Assembly: GCF_003013475.1 (NCBI RefSeq)
Contig: NZ_PXZO01000073.1
Location: 1 to 56,698 of the forward strand
Length of the DNA stretch: 56,698 bases
Reading direction: 5' to 3'
Source of the DNA: Brevibacillus porteri
GTDB taxonomy: Bacteria; Bacillota; Bacilli; Brevibacillales; Brevibacillaceae
Shown: positions 42,781 to 52,039 of the stretch, one piece after another
Position numbering within the stretch: the first letter of the stretch is position 1
Layout of the letters: every line of letters begins with the position of its first letter
The notes under the pieces: generated by a model
The model's database searches: none
What the model was told of the DNA's origin: nothing
The model's input: the letters and a program-made list of their open reading frames with translations, nothing else
Program-made: the position numbers and the translations under genes

Positions 42781-43592
42781 GTTGTCACCGCCATGGTTAG
42801 GGTCGATACAGAATCAGCAGGAACCGTTAAATTCAATTCCCCGCCGTTTAGGATGTAGCTCGTGAAGTCGGTAACGCCGTCTACGAAAAAGAGCGCCCCG
42901 ATCTGCTGGTACACGATCTGAGAACGCCCTTTTAGGTAGGTTTTGATTTGTGTGGTAATTTGGTCTTTGACCTTCTCGAATTCCGCATCAGGCCGCAAGA
43001 CAAGTTTTACAGCGATAGTCACCGGATAAACGTTCGCTGGCAGTACCTGCAAGTCGTGCAAAGCCCTTCGTTTGTCTTCCAGTTTCGTCCGCACACTCGT
43101 AGCCAGTTCCTTCCCCGCAGGGTTGCCTGTCAGGTCTGTGATATACAAGTCGATAGATAGGTCATGCCGCGCCTTCTCGATTGCAACTGCTCCGCCTACT
43201 CCATCAATGTTTCGCGCCCACCGCTCGTAGTCTTGGCGCCTGCCGTCTCCTTCTTCGGTACGGGCTCGGTCGATAAGGCGTTGTCGGTAGGCGTCGTCCG
43301 TTTCTCCCTCGTTACGAGGTAAGCCGAAGAACACTCCTGTAGCATCCAAGAACTCCCCATCTGCCCAAGGCAGGAACCGCTGGAGAAACCCGTACTCCAA
43401 TAGCTGTTGTTGATCGCTTATTTCCTCCGCAATCGGGTATCCGAGGTCATAAAAGATTTCTCCCTCTTCTGTCGCTGGGGGCGTGTCTCCGCGCAACTGT
43501 GCGATGGCCAACATCCGGTTAGCCATACGCTGATAGATTTGATCAGGCGTCTCACGTAGAATGGGCATGGTCGGTTTTTCTATCGTTGCCAT
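42777..43592 (-). CDS. Baseplate J-like protein (XkdT/gp47)
   Basis: 271 aa. GEIFYDLGYPIAEEISDQQQ, FLDATGVFFGLPRNEGETDDAYRQRL and AIEKARHDLSIDLYITDLTG split over the chain are the baseplate J/gp47 blocks. Wedge subunit of the contractile tail baseplate. Overlaps the DUF2634 gene by 13 bases. Confidence 0.88.
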   Translation of the reverse strand: MATIEKPTMPILRETPDQIYQRMANRMLAIAQLRGDTPPATEEGEIFYDLGYPIAEEISDQQQLLEYGFLQRFLPWADGEFLDATGVFFGLPRNEGETDDAYRQRLIDRARTEEGDGRRQDYERWARNIDGVGGAVAIEKARHDLSIDLYITDLTGNPAGKELATSVRTKLEDKRRALHDLQVLPANVYPVTIAVKLVLRPDAEFEKVKDQITTQIKTYLKGRSQIVYQQIGALFFVDGVTDFTSYILNGGELNLTVPADSVSTLTMAVTT

Positions 43593-44017
43593 GTATCCAC
43601 CTCCAATCGGGTTTTACCCCTTATGCCTTCAATTTCGAGTGAAAAAACCAATCGGTTCTCCTCAAACTTTATTCCGAATACTTCCACATGCTCAATCTCA
43701 CCATGAGCCTCAAGCGCTTCTTGTACCTGTGTCTTTATAGTTGGCACCGAAATCACTGAGCGCATTCTCCCCACTTCAAAGAGGAAATCCACACCATACT
43801 GTTCTGAATAAATCTCGTACCGGAAACGACGCGTATTCAGGATTTTCTTTGCAGTCTCCTCCAAGTACTCCGCGTATGTAGTCGTCCTCAAATACCGACC
43901 ATCCGGTCCTTGCATTAGTTGTTTTGTGGTCCTGTCAAATTTATATGTCCATGGAATAGGATCGTCCACAGACTGAATGAGTTGTGTCTCATCACCTTCC
44001 AGAGTGGGAAACATCAC
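43580..44017 (-). CDS. DUF2634 baseplate protein (XkdS)
   Basis: 145 aa. TYAEYLEETAKKILNTRRFRYEIYS and the GVDF motif are those of XkdS/YqbS, related to gp25-like wedge proteins. Overlaps the XkdR gene by 4 bases. Confidence 0.85.
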   Translation of the reverse strand: MMFPTLEGDETQLIQSVDDPIPWTYKFDRTTKQLMQGPDGRYLRTTTYAEYLEETAKKILNTRRFRYEIYSEQYGVDFLFEVGRMRSVISVPTIKTQVQEALEAHGEIEHVEVFGIKFEENRLVFSLEIEGIRGKTRLEVDTWQR

Positions 44018-44262
44018 TCCACCACCCCAATGAGGAGATATTGACCGTTCGTGCAGGAAATTAAAGCAACCATTTTCCCTATATCCTCTTGGCGTAATTG
44101 GGCTGAGCGCAAGGTAACAATCTCATCTCGTTCCAACGGTGCTGGGTCCTCATCCAGTTTTACAGACAAGGGTGAGAGCGACAAAAGCTTGCCGAACTCC
44201 CCTTGCGTATTCTCAATGCCGTCCTGTGTCAGCCCTCTCAGTTTTGCAATAGCTGCATGCAT
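44014..44262 (-). CDS. DUF2577 protein (XkdR)
   Basis: 82 aa. LSPLSVKLDEDPAPLERDEI and QYLLIGVVE match XkdR/YqbR. AAAGGAGGACATAGT precedes the ATG. Baseplate component, role not known. Confidence 0.8.
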   Translation of the reverse strand: MHAAIAKLRGLTQDGIENTQGEFGKLLSLSPLSVKLDEDPAPLERDEIVTLRSAQLRQEDIGKMVALISCTNGQYLLIGVVE

Positions 44263-44263
44263 A

Positions 44264-45217
44264 CTATGTCCTCCTTTCCAGTTGCAAGTCCATCGTATAT
44301 TGGCCGCCCTTCCATCTGGCGTTGCAGTTTGTCACAATCCAATCGGTTACTGTTTTTTTGTCCTTTTCCGTGATCTTGATGAGCCAGCCCGCGCGAAGTC
44401 TTGCAGCGTTATTGTCTTCATGCCTGACGGTGATTGTGCGTGTTTTTGGTATCTTCGATAATTCGGAGAGTTGCTTCGAAGCAAGGGAAGATATGTTTTT
44501 CTCTTCTCCCGCATCGATCATCTTTTGCATTCTACCGATTTGCTTGATCAATCCCGCGTTCTCTTTGGTGACACTAGATGCTAGGCTATCCCCTTTGTAC
44601 TTCTCAACGGTGACCACCGTATAGACTTCCTCAATACTCTCCCCTGTGGAACTTTTCTCTAACATGCTCGCCTGAAACATAGGGACAACTTTGTTCCCGC
44701 CTTCTGGTAGTACAGTCAGTTTGTCGCGTAAATGCTGAATGAAGTATCTCTTTCCTGTCTTTTCATAAGCCTTCTCCGTTAGAAACGTAAACAAGGACGC
44801 GTAAGACTGAGAAGAGAGGCGTTCCTTGATGTCAAAACCAAAGGCAGGACAACTAAACTGGATACCCGTTGCCTTCACAATGCGCTCTAACTCCCTTCCA
44901 GCATCGCCATTCAGCTTGATCCGTGAAGTCTCGTTCTTTTGCAAGTACCAGCTCAACTCGTAGGCGGTGGCAGAGAGGTCGCTTGTCTTTTCGTCTCGTT
45001 CAAACCGGACGATCGGACCATGAAAAAACTGCATCGACTCCTTCGGTTCAAAGCCCGAAAAAAGCATCAAAAAACCCGCCGATTGTAGGGGCGGGGCTTG
45101 GCGTATGTTGATATCTGCATTCTGTGCAATTTGTCCTCGTGATGAGGTCCACGATAGTTCCAGCGTCGCCTTTGTAAGATCGACCCTTGAAGCATCTTGG
45201 CCATAGATTACTTTCAT
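44264..45217 (-). CDS. XkdQ/YqbQ-like phage late control/hub protein
   Basis: 317 aa. ELSWTSSRGQIAQNADINIR and FHGPIVRFERDEKTSDLSAT are typical of XkdQ/gpD-like tail hub proteins. The C-terminal AARLRAGWLIKITEKDKKTV is the usual domain end. One base from XkdR. Forms the central spike hub. Confidence 0.83.
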   Translation of the reverse strand: MKVIYGQDASRVDLTKATLELSWTSSRGQIAQNADINIRQAPPLQSAGFLMLFSGFEPKESMQFFHGPIVRFERDEKTSDLSATAYELSWYLQKNETSRIKLNGDAGRELERIVKATGIQFSCPAFGFDIKERLSSQSYASLFTFLTEKAYEKTGKRYFIQHLRDKLTVLPEGGNKVVPMFQASMLEKSSTGESIEEVYTVVTVEKYKGDSLASSVTKENAGLIKQIGRMQKMIDAGEEKNISSLASKQLSELSKIPKTRTITVRHEDNNAARLRAGWLIKITEKDKKTVTDWIVTNCNARWKGGQYTMDLQLERRT

Positions 45218-45238
45218 GCTGCGCCCTCCCCCCCTTGT

Positions 45239-45811
45239 CTACGGAGTAAATCCGGTTAATTTCTGGCTAATCTTTTGCTTTTGTTGTTCCTGGACAACAG
45301 GTTCAATAAGCGACACCTTCTTTTTTGCTTTCTTCCCTGTTGTATTTGCACGTTTACTCGTTTGCTTGGTGATGACTTTGCTTGGTTGTAATACCTGCTT
45401 GGAATTTGACCAAGAAACAAAATCCGATTTGATATAGATCGGGAACTCAATCGTCCCTCTAAAGCTCCCATTGATCCCCGAGAATTTGCCTTCACACGGG
45501 CCAATGAGCACGTTCCACGCCAGATTCAATTCGTCGATCGTTAGCAAAACTTCCGCATGCGACAATCGATCCAAGCCAGCAAGCCACTCCCTCGGCCCCT
45601 GATATCCTTCAACCTCCACCAGTGGATTTTCAGGGTCGCCCGGGAGCAAAAATTCAAATGCAATAGATTTTGCTTTTCTGCCCGTGTAACGGTTTAATGA
45701 GTCCAACGTGATGGACGTTGTTGCCTCTACATCACTCCCGTAACCCTTGAACTGTACTTCTCCGGGTGTGACTGGAAAGGTCAGCCTGTATTTGCCTTGT
45801 AGACGGATCAT
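45239..45811 (-). CDS. XkdP-like tail protein without LysM domain
   Basis: 190 aa. The N-terminal 130 residues match the XkdP/YqbP structural part (YRLTFPVTPGEVQFKGYGSD, LLTIDELNLAWNVLIGPCEG). The C-terminus is a Lys-rich tail where PBSX/skin proteins usually carry a LysM domain, so it may be truncated. Overlaps the tape measure gene by 4 bases. Confidence 0.75.
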   Translation of the reverse strand: MIRLQGKYRLTFPVTPGEVQFKGYGSDVEATTSITLDSLNRYTGRKAKSIAFEFLLPGDPENPLVEVEGYQGPREWLAGLDRLSHAEVLLTIDELNLAWNVLIGPCEGKFSGINGSFRGTIEFPIYIKSDFVSWSNSKQVLQPSKVITKQTSKRANTTGKKAKKKVSLIEPVVQEQQKQKISQKLTGFTP

Positions 45812-48800
45812 GCGGCACCCCCGTTCGTTTCCACTGCATCAACGATCAATTTTTCCACCGACTGTGATAGCTGGTTCATAACTGCGGGTGACTTCAACAA
45901 TGCGATGAACTTCTCTTGGTTGATATCGCCCGAGATATGCAGATGGAGTTGGATAGGCGCGTCGACTTTCACCTGGACAACTTTCGGCTGATTGGAACCA
46001 AACGAAGAGCGCAACGGCCCGACCATACCGCCATTTGCATATGGAGTTACCCCGAGTTTCCTTGTGGTATGACCCAGCAACTCCAACGCGCGTTTTCTTC
46101 TACCGGCTGAAAGAGGGATGATCACTTCTGGCCCGGCTTCACCGACGAGTCCCAAATGCGGTTTGTTGATCATTCCACCGTTGGCGTACTTCTTCCCCCA
46201 GCCAAATAAGTTCGAGAGACCAGCACCCACACCAAGGATGTTGTCTTTCGCAGATTGTACCTTGTTCCCCAGCCAATTTCTCGTATTTGCGTAGCCGTTT
46301 CCAATCATGCTGCCTATGTTATCAATAGCGCCATCAATCGGTTCTTGGTACTTATCATAAAGGGTTGTAGCTAACCATTCGCCACCTACCGTACCTGCCA
46401 AGCCGCCAAGAGCTCCACCAGCCATTGTTCCCGCTCCCGGAGCCGCTATGGACCCAAGTGCTGCTCCAGCTATGACACCACCCAACGCGCCGCCTCCCAT
46501 ACCGCCGATCACTTTCATGATCGTCCGGTTCCTTTCTTGCTTATTATCCGCGTTAGCAATGTCCCATACGTCCATGGCATAACCGATAGGCTTTACTGCC
46601 TTTCCCACAAACTTTAAAGCTTTTCCGAACTTTAAGTCTAAATTTCTCGTACGGTGTGCGTCTGCTCGTAACCGCATAGCATCGTCGATACTCGTTGCTG
46701 ACGACATGCTGGCATGGTAGTTATTCCAACGCTGCTTGATCATCTTTTTGAAAGAGTTGCTCGTGCCTTCGACTACTCCTGCTGCATAACCGATCGGATC
46801 GTTATTGTCGTCAATGAATCCCTTCACGGCTGCAACACGGTTTTCCCACTTGTTCGTATCAATCCCCAGCCGAGCCCCAACTTGCTTCCACAATTCGTAG
46901 GCTCGATTCTTTCTACCAGATGAAAGCGGTATGATTGCCTCAGGTCCAGCTTCGCCGACCAACCCAAGGTGGGGCCTGTCGATTACCCCGCCGTTTGCAT
47001 ATGGCTTCGCTTTGGCTGTCGTCTTCCCAAGAGTAAAGCCGCTGGCCAAATCTTGGAACGTGCTTGTGATACCAGTTTCGATGGTGCTAGGCAGATTGGA
47101 GAACCACGTCTGCACGTCAACGATGAACTGATCAAACATTTTTGCGGCTTCGTCCAGCCATTTTTTTATCGAGCCAGGCAAGGTGCTGACCCAACCAACA
47201 AACGCGTCTTTGATTTCTATTCCTTTTTGGCCCATCGCAACTGCAAGTTCCCCAGCTTTTTGCCACCCCATGTCGCGGAGTTGACTGAACTTTTCACTCC
47301 CATATCCGACGATGTAACCAAGAGAAGCAACAAATCCGTCAGGCATGTTGCCCCAAAATCGGTCAAACTCTTGCTTTGCTGGTGCGAGAAATCCATCTAT
47401 CTTCGAGGATATTCCAGATGCGTACTGACTAATCGCCCCCATTCCATCTTCTGCAACGTCAAACAGCCACTTTCCGAAGGCTTCCCCACCGATAGCTCCA
47501 CCGATTGCACCTACAATGCCTCCGACAAATGTTCCGATGGGGCCAGCTCCCACACTACCCAATGCAGCACCAGCTAAGGCACCTCCCCCGACTCCTCCTA
47601 GCCACCCGCCAATTGAACCCCACAGGTTCTTGCTATTTCCTTCGGTAGCCGCTGTAGCAGCCACGTCAACTGCCCCTAACAATGCGCCAATCATGGGAAC
47701 CTTCTTCATCACTTTCGATAGCATAGAGAATCTTGAGCCCATAGCCCCAGCTCTCGATGCAATATCGGATGCAGACTCCCCGACCGTACCACCAGCGCGT
47801 CGAATTGCTCCCCTTCGAAGGTCTTCTCTCCTTATCGTTCTCCGGTGCCTATTTCTCCGGTTTCCTGTCTCTCCGGTTCCACCACCACTCGCTGCGTCAC
47901 CAACATCTTGTGCGAATTGTCCTGCTGCTACATTCCATAAAGCCCTTCCCGCAGCAAAGGCGGCAGCTTTCAATCCCCACAGCCCTGCTGCTATCCCTAC
48001 TCCGACGACGCTAAGTGTTCCAAGTGCACCTTCTGGAGACATGCCGTCCAACTTCTCTTTCAGCCACTTCACTTTGGCAGATAGGAATTCCATGGCTGGG
48101 GCAAGGTCTTGTCCCACGACGACACCCAACTCAATAAACTCATTGATCAGCGTGTTTTTTGCCTGTTGAAAACCATTGAGTGGGTTACTGTCCTTATAGA
48201 CTTGAAAGCTTTTGTCCAGCTCGCCTTTTAATTTGTATTGATCATGCTGACTTTGACTGATTCCCCCGGCTTTACGTAATAGTTCAGCAAACGCCTTTGT
48301 GCCCAGGTCTTCACCCGGCCCCGAACCAATCTCATTGAGTAACGCTTGCCGCACTTCTTCATCTTTGATCGAGCCGAATGTCTGCATCAGCATACCGACA
48401 GCGCTTTGTCTTTTCGCAATGTCCCCAGAAGAAATTAGCTTTTGTACAGTCTTCGCTTCCTCTTCAGCTTGTTTCTGTGCTTCTTTTGACTCGATCCCCA
48501 TGGATTCGTATGCTGTTTTCAATGCATTTGTCAGGTCGCCTTCGTTGTACAACTTCAGTGTCGTTTCCTTCAGTGCATCAAAACCTTTATCGATAGACCA
48601 CAGGCCGTTCATTTCTTCCATCAACGCGGCCAGCTTCTCCGGTGTATCCAAAAACTTCGTAACCTGTACGCTGTACTCGATCAGGCTATCCAGTGCCTCA
48701 CCTCGAATGTCCGTGGTGTTCTTGGCGACCCGTGCAAGAGAATCGCCGAATCGTCCAGTGTCATTAATGTCTTTCCATGCGTTTTTCATGGCAAACATCG

Positions 48801-49506
48801 TCTTTTGGTACTCTTCGACACCACCCATGTCTGGCCGAATTGCATTTAGCTTCAATGCTTGCTGAGAAATTGAATAGGCGCTTGCTTGATCTAAGCCAGC
48901 CTTGCCTGAATAGCGTTCTGAATCGGTAAGCAAATCGGATACCGTCGCTCGATCTACGCTTTTATTTAGGGTAGTCAGCTCGGTCACTTGTTTTCTGTAT
49001 CTGGCCATCTCTTCTTTGGTGGCTCCGATCACAGCTCTACGCGCTTCCGCCTCCGCAGAAGCCACGATTTGGTCGAATAACCCGATTCCACCCACCACTC
49101 CAGCACCAGCAGTAGCACCCGTTACAGCAGCCGTTAAAATGACTTCGGCTTTCGTGCCGTTGAGGTCCCTTACTTCATTTCTTACCCTTGCGATTTCTCG
49201 CTCTGCCTGATTATCTGCGGTGATCGTTGGCCTAGCTCTGGTACTGCTCAATGATCGTAACTCGGTCTCAAGCCGCTCAACTTCGCGTCGCATACCCTGT
49301 ATTTCTTGTCGAAAAGCTTGTTCGCTCTGCTCAGCTGCCCGTCGTACATTTCGCAACTCATCCGCAACATCTTGCGTGGACTGTTCCAAGTGTCCAAGTT
49401 CTCTCCTAGCTACACGTGAGGCCCGGACAATATTTAACAGTTCCGGTGATATTCGATTCTGTGCGCCAAGTACCGCTGTTACGCCTAGACGGTTCATTCG
49501 GTCCAC
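45808..49506 (-). CDS. Tail tape measure protein (XkdO/YqbO)
   Basis: 1232 aa, setting tail length. The N-terminus is a coiled coil (about 30-100). The middle has membrane-like Gly/Ala blocks (LGGVGGGALAGAALGSVGAG and GGGALGGVIAGAALGSIAAP). Two copies of a YANGG...HLGLVGEAGPExIIPLS motif, and a third partial YANGG, show an internal duplication. GGAGGTGG precedes ATG 49506. It is preceded by a terminator-like hairpin. Confidence 0.9.
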   Translation of the reverse strand: MDRMNRLGVTAVLGAQNRISPELLNIVRASRVARRELGHLEQSTQDVADELRNVRRAAEQSEQAFRQEIQGMRREVERLETELRSLSSTRARPTITADNQAEREIARVRNEVRDLNGTKAEVILTAAVTGATAGAGVVGGIGLFDQIVASAEAEARRAVIGATKEEMARYRKQVTELTTLNKSVDRATVSDLLTDSERYSGKAGLDQASAYSISQQALKLNAIRPDMGGVEEYQKTMFAMKNAWKDINDTGRFGDSLARVAKNTTDIRGEALDSLIEYSVQVTKFLDTPEKLAALMEEMNGLWSIDKGFDALKETTLKLYNEGDLTNALKTAYESMGIESKEAQKQAEEEAKTVQKLISSGDIAKRQSAVGMLMQTFGSIKDEEVRQALLNEIGSGPGEDLGTKAFAELLRKAGGISQSQHDQYKLKGELDKSFQVYKDSNPLNGFQQAKNTLINEFIELGVVVGQDLAPAMEFLSAKVKWLKEKLDGMSPEGALGTLSVVGVGIAAGLWGLKAAAFAAGRALWNVAAGQFAQDVGDAASGGGTGETGNRRNRHRRTIRREDLRRGAIRRAGGTVGESASDIASRAGAMGSRFSMLSKVMKKVPMIGALLGAVDVAATAATEGNSKNLWGSIGGWLGGVGGGALAGAALGSVGAGPIGTFVGGIVGAIGGAIGGEAFGKWLFDVAEDGMGAISQYASGISSKIDGFLAPAKQEFDRFWGNMPDGFVASLGYIVGYGSEKFSQLRDMGWQKAGELAVAMGQKGIEIKDAFVGWVSTLPGSIKKWLDEAAKMFDQFIVDVQTWFSNLPSTIETGITSTFQDLASGFTLGKTTAKAKPYANGGVIDRPHLGLVGEAGPEAIIPLSSGRKNRAYELWKQVGARLGIDTNKWENRVAAVKGFIDDNNDPIGYAAGVVEGTSNSFKKMIKQRWNNYHASMSSATSIDDAMRLRADAHRTRNLDLKFGKALKFVGKAVKPIGYAMDVWDIANADNKQERNRTIMKVIGGMGGGALGGVIAGAALGSIAAPGAGTMAGGALGGLAGTVGGEWLATTLYDKYQEPIDGAIDNIGSMIGNGYANTRNWLGNKVQSAKDNILGVGAGLSNLFGWGKKYANGGMINKPHLGLVGEAGPEVIIPLSAGRRKRALELLGHTTRKLGVTPYANGGMVGPLRSSFGSNQPKVVQVKVDAPIQLHLHISGDINQEKFIALLKSPAVMNQLSQSVEKLIVDAVETNGGAA

Positions 49507-49597
49507 CTCCAGCCCAAGAAACGAAAAAGACGCCCATCAAATAGGCGTCTGATGTCTCGTATTCATAATAGTAATACTCCAATGAGCGACAACACAT
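49406..49597 (-). CDS. Possible leader ORF before the tape measure gene
   Basis: 63-codon frame with AGGAGGGGTTC before ATG 49597. It encodes a Tyr-rich start (MCCRSLEYYYYEYE) and runs through the terminator hairpin (codons reading SDAYLMGVFF) into the tape measure gene in another frame. Could be an attenuator leader or chance. Confidence 0.35.
   Translation of the reverse strand: MCCRSLEYYYYEYETSDAYLMGVFFVSWAGGGPNEPSRRNSGTWRTESNITGTVKYCPGLTCS
49524..49552 (-). terminator. Terminator-like hairpin between tail chaperone and tape measure
   Basis: AGACGCC / GGCGTCT stem, loop TATTTGATG, followed by TTTTTCG on the minus strand. It lies inside the late operon, 20 bases upstream of the tape measure ATG. 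Confidence 0.7.
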
Positions 49598-49672
49598 GAA
49601 CCCCTCCTGTGAAACTTCTCTCCCCAATGACATGATGTCATGTCGCTCGGGAAAGAAGGAGACAGAAGACAT

Positions 49673-49836
49673 CTAACCTCCACTATCTTCTACCTCTACT
49701 CCTTCACAAGCGAACAAAAAAAGCTTCTGCATATATGGGTCTACTTCATACTCTACGACTTCCGAGGGGAGTCGGTTTCGATTAAGCCATATTCTTGCAA
49801 GTAAATTTGCCTCCCCATCGGAACGGATTAGTTTTT
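49673..49836 (-). CDS. Frameshift extension of the tail assembly chaperone (GT-like)
   Basis: In the -1 frame after the slippery site, 52 codons are open (LIRSDGEANLLARIWLNRNR, then LPSEVVEYEVDPYMQKLFLF and a TAG at 49673). There is no start of its own. With the upstream 132 codons it gives a 184-residue fusion, analogous to lambda gpGT. It ends just before the tape measure region, as in other phages. Confidence 0.75.
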
Positions 49837-50226
49837 TAGCTCCTCAATAGCCTCTTCTTCCGTTTCTGGCGTATCTTTTGATAGTTCTTCAACTGCTCCG
49901 AGTAACGCTTTGTACCCTTCTGGATTATTCTTGAAAAGTCGGGCGGGCAAATCGTACTTATCTTTGGCTTTATATGCCTTTAGCAGCTCCTTGTCATTCC
50001 AAGGAAATGCGTGTTCCGTTGCTTTTACGATTCGAGCATCACTATATTTTAAAGCATCGAAATCACCGTCTTTTTCTGCCATTTTGAGGCACGCTCGGCT
50101 ATCCAATAGATTCAGCTTCCGAACAGACCATTCATCTCCATCGATTATCACCGTCGTGGTTACGTGCTCTACTGCTTCATTTGCCTTTGCCAGATATTTT
50201 TGCAACAGATTACTCATACTGTTCAC
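49828..50226 (-). CDS. Tail assembly chaperone XkdN
   Basis: 132 aa. The N-terminal helix (YLAKANEAVEHVTTTVIIDG) and KLNLLDSRACLKMAEKDGDF match XkdN/YqbN. The acidic end (PETEEEAIEELKN) is followed by TAA at 49828. It coats the tape measure protein during tail assembly. The last two codons are the slippery site. Confidence 0.85.
   Translation of the reverse strand: MNSMSNLLQKYLAKANEAVEHVTTTVIIDGDEWSVRKLNLLDSRACLKMAEKDGDFDALKYSDARIVKATEHAFPWNDKELLKAYKAKDKYDLPARLFKNNPEGYKALLGAVEELSKDTPETEEEAIEELKN
49831..49837 (-). promoter_or_regulatory. Slippery heptamer A_AAA_AAC for -1 frameshifting
   Basis: In-frame CTA AAA AAC TAA: the zero-frame phase is X_XXY_YYZ, one of the most efficient bacterial slippery sequences. 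GAGGAG and AGAGG purine tracts upstream could act as stimulators. Confidence 0.8.
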
Positions 50227-50247
50227 TCTCCTAATTGTTTAATAGAT

Positions 50248-50697
50248 TTAGTCTTCATACTCCGTAAACTTCTCAAGGAAGTCCGGTTTATCGTTGGTTT
50301 TCCCTCGCAATTCATAAGTGCCTTTGTCATTTCCTTCTGCCTTTGCCTCAAAGATCGTGAGTTCTTCCGGAACCAAGCGAATGTTTGTAAGACGCACGCG
50401 TTCTTTTACATCATTCTCTTTATCCCATTGCTCACCAATCAGCATAGGTATGATAGGAGTCTTCCCTTGCGTGATCTTGTCGATGATAAAGTATTTCAGA
50501 TCAGCGTTTTGGGCTGTAAGGATCATTGTCACCTCAACATGATAAGAGACGATATCTTCCGTCTCTCCTTTTCGCAAGCGGTGAACAGGTTCTACTTGCG
50601 TTTTAAATACCGCTTTTGCCTCCAAGATGCCCTGAAAAGGGTCTCCGTCCTCATCGTAAACTTGTGTGTTTTTCAGATACAGGTTATGTGCTGCCAC
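50248..50697 (-). CDS. Tail tube protein XkdM
   Basis: 149 aa. NLYLKNTQVYDEDGDPFQGI and YELRGKTNDKPDFLEKFTEYED match XkdM/YqbM. Builds the inner tube of the contractile tail. Two bases after the sheath gene. Confidence 0.88.
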   Translation of the reverse strand: MAAHNLYLKNTQVYDEDGDPFQGILEAKAVFKTQVEPVHRLRKGETEDIVSYHVEVTMILTAQNADLKYFIIDKITQGKTPIIPMLIGEQWDKENDVKERVRLTNIRLVPEELTIFEAKAEGNDKGTYELRGKTNDKPDFLEKFTEYED

Positions 50698-50699
50698 TC

Positions 50700-52037
50700 C
50701 TAGATCACCTCCCAGTCGATTTCGAAGTATTCAATGGCATCCAAAGGACGAGCTGACAACAAGAAGCCTCGACGATCCCCTTCACCATTTTTCTTATCAG
50801 TGAAAGTCCATCCGGTATCAATGGCTCCTTGTCTTTCGCGTTCTTCCAAGTACAGCTTGCAGCCACCTACGAAGACGGCTCCGCCCAGGTCGTTATTGCT
50901 CAGCTTACCTTTGTACTTTTTGCCCACAGCATTCATGTCGTTTACAATCTGATCCATGGTCATGCTGACGCGAATTTTGCCGTAGTCCTCCCGCTCATTT
51001 GGCCCGATCACGGACAGCGTGTTGACGGCACTTTCGATGATGTAGACATCACCGTCACGCGTGGCAATTAGCGTGCCAGAGCTAAGGGCACCTATGATAT
51101 CACCATGGCCCCAATCCCTTAGTGCTTTTTTCAGTGGAACAATGACTCCGGTCAAAGACTGATTTGCTGGGGTTGCTGCTAACATACCAGCTAACCATGC
51201 CGCCCATTGAAGGCTGCTGTATGACTTCCCGTTGGTGTGTGTTCCCGCAATAGCGCAATTGACCACATAGCGAGCATTCATGGAAACAGAACGCTCGATG
51301 TGCTTCGTCATGTTTTCGTCATCTGCTTCCTTGCCCGCAATAACCAATGTGCTGAGCTTCTTGCTGAGTGAACGCCGATCCTTAATGAACTGCTTGGCTG
51401 AAATCGTAATCGCTGGATCGTCAAAAGGCAGATACATGGTGTCGAAGTCAGCTCCGGAAACAGCAGTAAAAAGCTTCGTAGCGTCTGTTGAAGTTAACCC
51501 TGTGTTACCAGTAGTTCCCCCGGTCAGGGCTGTCTCTGCAACATCAGTAATCGCAACATCCCCCGTTTTGGTTGCTCGAACATAGAGTGATTGGGATGTT
51601 TTTGCGACAAGCTCGGCTGCATCTGCAAAAGAGAATTTCTCGATTTTGATCGGCCCTTTGACTTGGATCTCCTTTTTCCCCGGTTCAGCCGTGGATGGGG
51701 AAATTGAAATTTTTAATTCATTGCCACGAAGCCCTGGATAAAGCGCCTCGATCTTGATTGCATCCGCCTGTGTATACTCGGCTTTTTTTGCATTTCCATT
51801 TGTGATTCGGTACGCGAGAATCGTAGCGCCGCCTTCTGAAGCAAGCTCGATGTTATCTACTTCTCCAAAGGTTTCTGCGACACGTTCGTCATAGCTGGTT
51901 ATCTTGACCAAAGTATCAGGAGCTCCCCACTCTGCTTGATAGGGAACCAAGACAACGCCGCTTTTGGGCACGATACGTTCCTTCGCTTTTGTGATTAGTT
52001 CGACCATTGTTCCCGGACGTTCTCGTTGAATCGTCAT
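50700..52037 (-). CDS. Tail sheath protein XkdK
   Basis: 445 aa. RERPGTMVELITKAKERIV, KTSQSLYVRATKTGDVAITD and FEIDWEVI at the end are typical of XkdK/YqbK sheath proteins. Its presence shows the tail is contractile (myovirus-like). Full length. Confidence 0.93.
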   Translation of the reverse strand: MTIQRERPGTMVELITKAKERIVPKSGVVLVPYQAEWGAPDTLVKITSYDERVAETFGEVDNIELASEGGATILAYRITNGNAKKAEYTQADAIKIEALYPGLRGNELKISISPSTAEPGKKEIQVKGPIKIEKFSFADAAELVAKTSQSLYVRATKTGDVAITDVAETALTGGTTGNTGLTSTDATKLFTAVSGADFDTMYLPFDDPAITISAKQFIKDRRSLSKKLSTLVIAGKEADDENMTKHIERSVSMNARYVVNCAIAGTHTNGKSYSSLQWAAWLAGMLAATPANQSLTGVIVPLKKALRDWGHGDIIGALSSGTLIATRDGDVYIIESAVNTLSVIGPNEREDYGKIRVSMTMDQIVNDMNAVGKKYKGKLSNNDLGGAVFVGGCKLYLEERERQGAIDTGWTFTDKKNGEGDRRGFLLSARPLDAIEYFEIDWEVI

Positions 52038-52039
52038 CT

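Noticed and set aside
47516..48169. 217-codon plus-strand ORF opposite the tape measure gene
   Set aside because: Pro/Ala-rich translation arises from the Gly/Ala repeats on the other strand.
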